Assembly (NCBI GenBank): GCA_021234155.1
Contig: JAJEKV010000019.1
Span: 20,420,112 to 20,484,111 of the forward strand
Source of the DNA: Isoetes taiwanensis
Taxonomy: Eukaryota > Streptophyta > Lycopodiopsida > Isoetales > Isoetaceae
Direction of reading: 5' to 3'
DNA length: 64,000 nt
Both the position numbers and the translations under genes were made by a program. A model generated the notes under the pieces. The model did not search any database and had not been told where the DNA came from. It was given only the letters and a program-made list of their open reading frames with translations. Positions 55,900-64,000 of this stretch are shown here, piece by piece. The first letter of the stretch is position 1, and the number at the start of each line of letters is the position of its first letter.

Positions 55900-58596
55900 G
55901 TCATCCCATGCGAATGTCCAAAATCACGTAGCAACCCATTATACTTAGGCCTGGTACTTGCCATTAACATAATTCGAGATCGGCGTTTTATGGCCTTCTT
56001 AGAGTGTCATAGCTGGGCTCCTTGAGTCCCTTCAAAAATATGGGCCACGCATTGCAAGGCCTTACTTAAGACTTGTGAAAGGTATGCTCTGCACGCTATT
56101 GTCGTGCTCGGCGAATTAATTGACACCCATAGCAGCAGTTTTCGTTTGAACCACACTATCAACCTGAGGCGCTTATGTCAATAAATCATTGATTCCTTGA
56201 GCATTTAAAGTTCTGCCCTTTTTTTTATTATTATTATTATTTCAGTCGTAAGTATGTTCATATTGTTCAGAACTTGGTTGTTAGGATGCGCTTAGGGCTA
56301 TAATAAGCCTCGTGATGGATCTCGTAGTGTAAAGATAGAAACGTGGTCATAGTTCCAAGTGTAAACTTGAGAGTTGGTATAGTTAAGTGGTCTAGAAGTA
56401 TTATGGAGACTTGGTGTTGAGTACAAATCCAAGTTTATATGGAAAGGCAAAAAAATGGTTAGGTACAGTTCGAAGCATTCGACTTTTAGTTAGGGACAAC
56501 TTGTGATGCGGTTGTTAGAATGTACTTATAAGAGTTAAAGTTTATTTACTATCATTTGAAACTTAATGTGTTTATGGAAATCTTAGAATATCATAATCTG
56601 ATATCTGATGTACGTATAATGAGAGTTAATCCATGTCATTATCTAGGTGAGTTTTGTTAACGAGACTCGACTACGCTACGTATCTTGAATGGATAGGGCT
56701 GTGGAGTTGACATTTGTTGTACTCCAGGGTTTGGATGTGAGCACAGTTAGATGCCACGAGTTCTTACTCGTGTACTCGTTGGTTCTTGGTGCGAGAAGAA
56801 GTAGAGAAGTTGTTGGGTTTGTTAAAGCTGTTGGAGATGTTCGTTTATTTTCAATCGAAATTCAAGATATCAATAATATTGCAATTATAAATTCTAGTGA
56901 CTTATTTGAGGAGGTTATAAGGAATGGGAATATGCACCTAAGCCGCTTATTGAGGTTTTGTGAGGTTTTGTGAGAGTCAATTGATGATTTGATCTTGGAA
57001 ACAATGTGACAATTCAAGTTTTAGGGGAGTGGTACATCATGGTCTTTGATCTTGAACTAAGCAATGTAGGGGGTTTGATCTTGGGAAACAATGTGACAAT
57101 TCAAACTTTCCATAGAAGAGATTATCATAGGCAATGAACTTTGCATGTATTTATGGGTGTATTTGGTAGAGATGTTATGTAGTATATGTGTGGATTTAGT
57201 TGATGGTCAATCATTTATTATCGAGACTATGACCAAGGCATATATTGACAACGTTAAGTTCTAGATGGGGTTGCCAACGTCATTCATAAATCTCTGTTTT
57301 CTATGGTGGGGACGATATGGCATTTTCAACTGCAACATTGTGGTTGAAAACATAGTCAATAGAGTGAAGGGAGGACTTGAGATTTATAATTGCCTTTTAT
57401 CGCAGTCATAGTGTATCCATAAGTCGGATATCCATACGATTGAGAGCTTATGTATATAGAGATATTATAAAGGAGAAGTTTCATGAATATATGCTATAAA
57501 ATTGTGCACACATGTCTATTGTAGTTTGAGTGTCCTAAAGATATTATTTTCTATTGCTTTGTAGTATAATGGAAGAACAGCTTGAGCATTATGAGCAGGA
57601 AGATAAAAGTACACCATTACATGCTAGTCAAGAGGTAGGTGAATGCTCAAACAATCAGGCAATGCGAGCGTTATTGGATAAAGTTGCAATGAAGAGGGAG
57701 CTAACGAGAAATTGTGGAGTTGATAATGGAAAGATTAGGATGTATGTTTAAATGATATGTATCTGGACAAGTATAAAAGCATAATTTCTTATTTGTTTTT
57801 TCGTTCCGTATGAATTTATGCTGGTTTCTATTAAACAATGTAAAACGGAATCTTTCTCAATCATATCGTATGTTTACATACACAGATGCTATTCCTAATC
57901 GTAGATTTCGATGGGTGTACCATTGCCTGATGACATCCTTATTCAAACGCACATCACTAAACGTCTTCTTTGTGTAACTATACGAGAGTTGCAATATATG
58001 ATGGATGAACCTTATTACATTACTTGTGGTTGGCTCGGGGGGGTCTGGACCAGCAATCTATAGTGCACTTGCAGAGACGAAATATTTTTCCGATTCGCTA
58101 TATACACAAATCGAGGTATTAGACACACATAAACCATGTGCCACATTGTCATACCTTTTGCGCAAATATGGTAATCCGAGATTCTCTCAGCCATTCGCTA
58201 CTTTTCGAGTGGAAGCAAAATGGGTTGAAGAAACATTGAAAGTTCTACTTTACAAAGTTTCCGATGACATGTCATGATATACGGTTTCTGACAGTTTTTA
58301 CATCGTCTATAATGGATCATATGTAAATATTGCATAGTAATAAATATATAAATATGTTTGTTTTATCATTGTATTTGTTTCAGACATTATTGGTGGTTTC
58401 TTTATATTATCAACGAGATAATTTTTTTTTCAAACTTGTGTTTATATAAATGCAGGAAGTTATTATTCGTTGTGGGATAAGCTGTCTTGGCTTAAATGAG
58501 TTGATACGTGCATCAGAACGATAAAAAATAAGTAGGTATTTTTTTATTGCTATAGAGTCACACTAAACTATCTTTGCAATTTACTTTGTTGTCTCG
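55900..58596. other. no recognised gene; short unnamed ORFs
   Basis: Plus ORFs 56689-56973 (VVLQGLDVSTVRCHEFLL, YSLVLGARRSREVVGFVKAV), 57554-57751 and 58005-58277 look mildly protein-like but have no domain I know. They precede the second Helitron on the same strand and could be a decayed accessory ORF. TTGATCTTGG(G)AAACAATG is repeated at 56990 and 57076, and there is a GA run at 58654-58668. Confidence 0.4.
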
Positions 58597-59822
58597 ATGC
58601 CTCGTAAAGATTGGTTAGCAAGAATAAGTGAGGAAGATAGGATAAAAAATTAGAGAGAGAGAGAGAAAGAATTAAAGAGACAACGGTTTCTTGAATCTAA
58701 CTCAAGACCTTAGAAACAAAATCCGTGAAAAGAGATAGAGAGGAAAAAAGCGCATTATTTGCAGCCGAAGTCAGGTTGATCATACCGCAAATCATGCGGA
58801 TGTAAATGCATGTGGACTGCCGACCGGGTCGTTCTTCCGGCGGCGGCACAAACGCCTCGGTGGAGCGACGCAATATTGTGTATGGCCCCTCCGGGGCGTG
58901 AGAGATTAGTGGATGTTGCAAGGAAACATCGACATAGTTTATGTTCAACTGCATCCATGGTAGACATGTGCTCAGTTGACCAAACGACCGCAGGCACAAG
59001 TAGTTTACCTATTGCGCAACTCGAACATAATGATATTCTTGGTTCCATAACAGAATCAGAGGAAAGAGTTGAGAGCTGAGATCAACGAGATTTAACACTG
59101 CTTGGCGTGCATGTGCGGCGATGAACTTGGCAATGGATAGAACTTACGTAATGTGCACATGGAATAAGAGGTGCACATATTGTCAAATCGTGCTGCTTAA
59201 CATTGAGCAAAATGGTTTTTGTTGTAATAATGGAAGATGGTTACTTCCACCCTTACCACCTTTGCCTACAGTATTAATTAATTTGTACAGCACACCTGGT
59301 TTCGCTGCAGAGGCGAGAAGAATAAACAAGTTGTTACGTTTTCGGTACTTTGGAGTTGATGGCAGCTTTGTGAACTTAAATTTTCTGTCCTCTATTGCGA
59401 TCCCGCGGGTTGGCACATATCATAGATTACTCCCTACAACGGATGTTGGGAATCCTATACATTGGTATGTCTATGATGAATCGCGTTACATACATACATG
59501 CACGTAATCAAAGAGTGCCATTCCAATGGATTGCGCGCGGTTGGATCGGCTCTTAACCAATTAAACCCATTCATAATAGCACCTTGAACTATGGGAAGTA
59601 TGGATATGCCATCGGCATACATAACAATAGAAGGAGCTGTTGCTATTAATGAAATTGCATCTATTGCCGAGGTCAACAATACGGCCAGACATCCGACCTC
59701 GGCGTTCTTTGGATTAAGGGTTCGAACCAAGGAGAACCGACCTTCATAAATATCCTTGATCCCATGTATGAACCACTTCAATACCCTTTGTTCTTTCCCC
59801 ATGGGTGAAAGCATGTTGTAGT
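58597..59822 (+). pseudogene. Helitron 2, N-terminal part of RepHel (truncated)
   Basis: ATG 58597 opens MPRKDWLARISEEDRIKN, a usual start for plant RepHel proteins, then a basic region with stops. ORF 59121-59507 carries the zinc-binding block RCTYCQIVLLNIEQNGFCCN, then NGRWLLPPLPPLPTVLINLY, FRYFGVDGSFVNLNF, VGTYHRLLPT and IHWYVYDESRY. Further pieces follow: VGSALNQLNPF, YITIEGAVAINEIASIAEV, FFGLRVRTKENRPS and EPLQYPLFFPHG (59770-59812). The reading stops at FPHG, where GTPGWHP should follow, and the sequence changes character. It is closely related to the same region of Helitron 1 (shared FCCNNG, LLPPL and HWY-YDE/D blocks) but better preserved. No helicase half appears before the window ends. 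Confidence 0.85.
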
Positions 59823-60150
59823 GGAACACCACGGTGTCCCCCCGCCCCCTAAAAATGTGGTGGGAGATATCAAATTTGTGGTGCGATTTTTAAATGTTTG
59901 TTTGGCTTTTAGTGCATGTCTTTGCCCGGATTCAATCATTTCTTGAACTGCAACAACCCGATTCCCTCGCCACCCGCCCCATTCAATTTCCTCGCCACCG
60001 TCCCATTCCAATCTCCACCGAACCGATTTCTAAACCCACGACCCACCGCGCCTTTCTAAGCACCGGTTATGGCGCTTAATCCGGTTGTGGATCAATCCTG
60101 ATTCATACCTTCAATCATTTAATTTGGAAGCAAATCGCCTAAAATCTCAA
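59823..60150. other. junction between Helitron 2 and the next element
   Basis: Right after FPHG the sequence turns GTGGTG/CACCAC-rich (GGAACACCACGGTGTCC near 59822-59838 is almost palindromic). Two overlapping ORFs here (plus 59894-60079, minus 59778-60011) are Pro/Arg/Glu-rich shadows of this composition. This may be the left end of the transposon whose protein follows. Confidence 0.4.
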
Positions 60151-60154
60151 ACCG

Positions 60155-60580
60155 AGACACGAAGAGAAAAGAGAACTCGAACAAGAACGGGATCATAAAA
60201 GGCGCCAAAGGAAAAGACAAAGGGAAGCTAAAGAAGAATTAGCAAAAATTGCATCGGCGAGAGGGAGGATCCACCCGAACGCCTCTACTAGGCGTGGGAT
60301 GGTATTAAAATTGTTATCTTCATTTCATAGCACCACTAAAGGCTTGTCTAACAGCGATAAGAAAAGAGGTTTTTACTAGATTTTCTCGAGGATGACACAA
60401 TGGGCCATGACTTGGCGAAAGAAAAGATTTGCAAGCCAAGAGCATTGTGGTCAAGAACCTCAGGGCTTCCATTCAACTTGTGAAGAAGTCTAACAGCAAT
60501 GATGGGTTTAGCGACCAAAGAGGTTGCCTTGCTATGGCAAGAGGAAGCATTAATCCGAAAATTGCTAAAGGATGGGGTTT
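60155..60580 (+). pseudogene. N-terminal region of a DNA transposon protein
   Basis: A very basic, Arg/Glu-rich stretch (ELEQERDHKRRQRKRQREAK then EELAKIASARGR, about 60175-60260) is followed by GMVLKLLSSFHSTTKGLSNS and, after a frameshift, FLLDFLEDDTMGHDLAKEKI. Such a basic KRRQRKRQREA opening precedes the catalytic region in a widespread group of transposon-like proteins that also carry the AENY and HGKG motifs found 2 kb downstream here. Order and strand agree, so I take both as one broken gene. ORFs at 60565-60808 on both strands are short and uninformative. Confidence 0.4.
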
Positions 60581-60894
60581 GGTAAAATCCTAGAATTTAC
60601 CAAAGCAAAATTGAAGAGGGAAGAGATAGATTGCAAAGGGGAAATGGGTTTTGTACAAAAAGAGTTGGAAGAAAAGCGATGCAAGTCCCATTTCGTCATA
60701 GAACTTGTGCAATTTTGGACCAAAACAAAAGGGTTCTCCAAATGCAAAGGATGTTAAGTTGAGAGATTGGAGCGAAATGTAAGAGAGGATCATGCCACTC
60801 ACTATCACGGAAGAATCACAGGTTATTTCATTTCTTCATCTTCACCACATTTTTTATTGTTAATGTGGTATGTGGGTATGTAGTGATTGATTGT

Positions 60895-61480
60895 GATATG
60901 TGGTTGATGTGGTGAGGCCGCGTGGTGTGAAATAAATCTTTGTCAATATATGCTTTGTGGTGCCTAGTGTGGTGAATAACATGGTGTAAAATACATCTTT
61001 GTAATATATGCTATGTGGTGCCTAGTGTGGTGAAAAATATGGTGTAAAATAAATGCTCTAAATATAAACTTTTGTGGTGCCTAGTGTGGTGAATAACATG
61101 GTGTAAAATAAATCTTTGTAATATATGCTATGTGGTCCCTAGTGTGGTGAATAACATGGTGTGGTGCCTAGTGTGGTGCCTAGTGTGGTGCCGATTGTGG
61201 TGCCTAGTGTGGTGAAAAATATGGTGTAAAATAAATCTTTGTAATATATTCTATGTGGTTGCCTAGTGTGGTGAATAGACATTGGTGTAAGATGAATGTG
61301 CCAGATATATGCTATGTGGTTACCCAGTGTGGTGAAAAAATATGGTGTACAATAAATTATGTAATATATGTTGTGGTGCCTAGTGTGGTGAATAAGGAGG
61401 TGTAAGATGAATATGCGTGTATATATGCTATGTGGTGCCTAGTGTGGTGGAAAATGTAGTGTGCAATAAATATCTTTGAT
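60895..61480 (+). repeat. GTGGTGCCTAGTGTGGTG minisatellite, about 10 units
   Basis: Units of roughly 58-62 bp contain GTGGTGCCTAGTGTGGTG, then AA(T/A)AA(C/T)ATGGTGTAAAATAA and TGTAATATATGCTAT. Cores are seen near 60957, 61015, 61075, 61135, 61160-61205 (several short ones), 61255, 61315, 61373 and 61433. Later units diverge (GTTACCCAG, GTAAGATGAAT). It separates the N-terminal and catalytic parts of the transposon protein and may be an expanded intron or inserted satellite. Confidence 0.85.
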
Positions 61481-61839
61481 CACCTTGTTATCTTCCTTGC
61501 GGTTGCAATTGTTCAGAAATTCAAGGCGGAACATCTTAGTGTTATGATCAAACAGAGGATGTTTGAAAAGCTGAAACCATGGTTTGTTGTAAAATTAAAG
61601 GACTTCAATAGTTCTTTGCTTGTATATACCATGTTAGAATGGGATGCTAATAGATGGCTTCAATAGTATGAGAACTAAGCACCCAAAAGCCTGCAAATGC
61701 ATTCTTGTCGACTTTGCTTGCGGTCCACATATATGGTGAATGAATCGGCCTCGAATACAAAATAAGCAGCACAAGAAGTCTGGCGGGGGGAATTTTATGT
61801 GAGAAAACTAGCTTCAACCTTACCATAAGAGGGAATGTA

Positions 61840-63430
61840 TTCTCGGGTGAGTGTAAAGAGTGTGGGATTAAGAAGTTCCCTATCCTACCACATGAACAAT
61901 CTAGTGATAGTGGCATGGTGAAGTGGGAATACCTAGACTATGAAAAAAAAGATTCGTGAGATGGCAGCAGCAAGCAGTCTAAGCTCGCTCACCAACACAA
62001 TGAAACCGCAAGTCTTCCACCGGTGAACAAAATGTTGGAGAAGCTTCCAAAATTTCCTTTTACACAACTTCAGGATATAAGTGGCAAAAGTAAGGCCGCT
62101 ACAAAGAACTCCTTGATAACTTGCCCGGAGATGCTTACCTATCCGTGGTTGACTTCGGCAGAGAATTATACTTTTAAGGAGCAAGAAGTTCGGCCCATGC
62201 GCCGGGTCAACAACCCGATAACTATATTTGTTCAAATAACCTATCGGGTTGATCCAATGCATTTACACCATTGAGAAGGAAACACACTACTATGTGTCTG
62301 GATGATAGGGAACATGACACACTTTTTGTTCAACATTGTTTTATGAAACATTTTGAGTACTTAAAGCGTAAAGGCAATGTCCCCAAACAAAGACTATGTA
62401 TTTTCGGATGGTCTTTGCATCACAATTCAAAGCGACCGGATCATTTTATTTTGGTACGGTTGATACTGAGGTCAACATGATGTGGAACTTTTTGGATCAA
62501 ACCATGGAAAAAGGTGAACATGATGGGAAGACAAAGAGAATTGAAAAGATGGATCTGAGGTTCTGACTTAAACATCCCCGACATTAAACTAGATAATGCC
62601 CATGATGTGGTGAAAATTGCAGAGAAACAATTTCAATGTGGTACATCCGGGAAATGGACTGAAAATGGAAAAAAGTTCTGAGATAATACTTCTGGGAAAT
62701 AACACCGAGGATATCAACGGGAAAAAGGCTTGGGGTGCAGGGAACAATTCCTGAAACCGTGCAAATTCATTCACCCATGGATTCAAGCCACGAAATCCAA
62801 CACAACTACATACCGTAAAAGCTATCATGTTTTTTAAACCAATTGTTTGGATGGAAAATGGGACATGTGTGAGAACAAATTGTATGTAGATGAATGGGAC
62901 CTTGTAGTCGTTGAACCATCCTCCAATGTTCATGCGGATGTGGAAGAGACCCGCCAGTCTACCAGGCCACTATACTCAACCTTGGCAAATGTACTTGCGT
63001 AAGCACTTTTAGAAGGAGACAAATTTTGTAGTTGCTTGCACCTAAAAGGAGCGAGGAGGATTCTCAGATTTTGGATGTTGCTATGCACCAAGCCAAAAAT
63101 TTGAAGTTGAAAAATGACTTCAAGCGGAATGGAAACTTGTTTATGAGAGGTGAAACCGTTATGGAGGGCATTTACTATAGAAGAAGCCTCTGGTCAAAGG
63201 TGATGTATGAGTTGTTGACAAGCGAGCCAAAGTCACTTGTATTCTCTACTCAAATTTGTGCTATTCGAAGTTCCCATGCAAAGAGATCAAGAAAGGTTAC
63301 TCGAATCTGTTTCTGAGCTGACCCGGGCGATGAGGAAAAGATTCTAGAAAACTTGCAGAGGTTTTATCTCGATGAAGATAGCATGTCCGAGAATAATAGT
63401 GAACACATTCTTAAAGTTAGGAAATGATTC
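61840..63430 (+). pseudogene. transposase-like protein with AENY / FSDG / HGKGEHDG motifs
   Basis: Across shifting frames: a Cys-pair region, ECKECGIKKFPILPHEQSSD (61850-61910); LPGDAYLSVVDF joined by a one-base shift to AENYTFKEQEV (62115-62190), giving an Asp in DFAENY; VNNPITIFVQITYRVD (62210-62255); HDTLFVQHCFMKHFEYLKRK (62315-62375); FSDG (about 62402-62413); and FGSNHGK/GEHDG (about 62488-62525). DNAHDVVKIAEKQFQCGTSG (62590-62650) and DMCENKLYVDEWDLVVVEPS (about 62862-62920) continue the protein, and ORF 63032-63316 with NLFMRGETVMEGIYY closes it. I recall this motif set from transposon-derived proteins of many animals, where the three Asp/His-Gly blocks probably form an RNase H-like catalytic site. 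I cannot name the superfamily with certainty. At least six frameshifts make it inactive. Confidence 0.6.
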
Positions 63431-63597
63431 GAGAAATTTTGAATATGTTGTTGTGTCTTGCCTTGTTTGGGAATAATATAAAACTCAATTCCATGCTCAA
63501 TTGTATTTTGATGTCCCTTGTTTCAATGTAATATGTTTGCTTCTGATGTAATATGTAATTGTATTTTGATGTCCCCATTCTGTAACATGCCCTAGGT

Positions 63598-63680
63598 TCA
63601 CCACATGTTTCACCACATGTGTTTCACCACGTATGTGGTGACACATGTTTCACTTATGTTTCACCACGTGTTTCACTTTT
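63598..63680. repeat. CACCAC(A/G)TG-rich right boundary region
   Basis: TTCACCACATGTTTCACCAC, ATGTGTTTCACCACGTATGTGG and further TTTCACCACGTG words fill 63598-63675. They are the inverse of the GTGGTG words near 59820-59875 and in the minisatellite, so they may be the opposite subterminal region of the same transposon. No exact inverted-repeat end could be fixed. Confidence 0.45.
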
Positions 63681-64000
63681 ACGTATTTCTCCGACCGGAT
63701 AGATCATACGACGGCTTTTTCTACTGAAATGCGCTTTCCTTTTCCATGGCAAAATTAATGACCTCGGGCAACCCAAAAGGCCCGAGATGCCATTCTTCTT
63801 GCTCCCTAATCAGAGTTTACGATTTATTCAATGTTAGGGGCGAGCAGTTCTAAGAAAGCGAGGTCCTTGGAAGCGATTTCTGATTTACAATTCTGATTGG
63901 GTGGAAGCAATTCTGATTTCACGACTTCTGGCGGCTACTTCAGCAGACATGACCAACTTCACCTCTTGGATCTTTTTAAAAGCGATGGAGTGTAGGGAAT
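63681..64000. other. right edge, no recognised gene
   Basis: A near copy of the recurrent word of the 11 kb element, TCATACGACGGC, lies at 63704-63715. CGATTTCTGATTT and CAATTCTGATT words repeat at 63874-63922. No Helitron continuation (GTPGWHP block) is seen here. Confidence 0.4.

Noticed and set aside
59712-59728. GGGTTCGAACC resembles a tRNA T-arm
   Set aside because: It lies within Helitron 2 coding sequence (RVRTKENRPS) and no tRNA fold surrounds it.
60565-60808. Overlapping plus and minus ORFs of 60-72 codons
   Set aside because: Mirror ORFs of similar length with no motif; the plus-strand transposon reading explains the region.
1-64000. CRISPR arrays, bacterial operons, riboswitches
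   Set aside because: No regular direct-repeat/spacer pattern; split exons, long introns and plant-type retroelements show a eukaryotic nuclear sequence.

Overview
This looks like an intergenic, transposon-rich stretch of a plant nuclear genome. It is AT-rich with GT-AG split exons, long gene-free spans, and many old mobile elements nested in each other. The mix of rolling-circle Helitrons, a Penelope-type reverse transcriptase with a YIDD core, LINEs, a Ty3/gypsy chromodomain-type element and DNA transposons, together with the heavy decay, fits a large-genome non-angiosperm land plant (fern-like or gymnosperm). The lineage is my inference; the sequence does not prove it. I see no tRNA, rRNA or CRISPR array.

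Layout. Bases 1-2.3 kb hold no gene. A decayed Helitron (Helitron 1) runs on the plus strand from about 2.4 kb. Its Rep/helicase reading is cut at about 4.91 kb by an 11.25 kb element with matching terminal inverted repeats (4914-4945 and 16133-16166), and the helicase half resumes at 16.17-17.34 kb. The inserted element is visibly richer in CG dinucleotides than its surroundings. It carries a cassette array: small ORFs beginning MAS(S/T), each about 100 bp downstream of a clean TATA box, two of them in an obvious 0.92 kb tandem duplication. A 12-base word, TCACACGACGCC, recurs after AT-rich 3' stretches. A Penelope-type reverse transcriptase remnant follows at 19.0-20.6 kb, then about 6 kb without genes.

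From 26.85 to 33.82 kb the minus strand carries a DUF616 (TOD1/MUCI70-like glycosyltransferase family) gene. Its splice sites are well kept but its frames are broken by many small indels, and a LINE fragment and an unexplained 179-codon ORF sit in its 4.3 kb intron. A possible first exon and a palindromic ACGT-core cluster lie upstream, near 34.8-35.02 kb. A Ty3/gypsy element with both LTRs, primer-binding site and polypurine tract, but deleted from mid-gag to RNase H, occupies 35.2-38.15 kb on the minus strand. From 38 to 48 kb there are short-range duplications, a 296 bp MITE with 42 bp inverted repeats, and a few exon-like ORFs I cannot name.

From 49.5 to 52.8 kb the plus strand holds gene pieces: an unknown ORF with one in-frame TGA, two pyruvate dehydrogenase kinase-like exons and a scrap of organellar EF-Tu. 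A 5'-truncated LINE with a 13 bp target duplication and poly(A) tail sits at 53.7-55.9 kb. A second Helitron begins at 58.6 kb and stops at its FPHG motif near 59.8 kb. It is followed by remnants of a DNA transposon whose protein carries DFAENY, FSDG and HGKGEHDG motifs, with a GTGGTGCC minisatellite in its middle.

Very few genes here can be functional as read. The genes do not form a pathway. What links them is transposition: elements inserted into elements, host gene pieces picked up or left behind, and a persistent excess of one-base losses in otherwise recognisable coding sequence. Family assignments rest on motif recall from reading; no database search was run.
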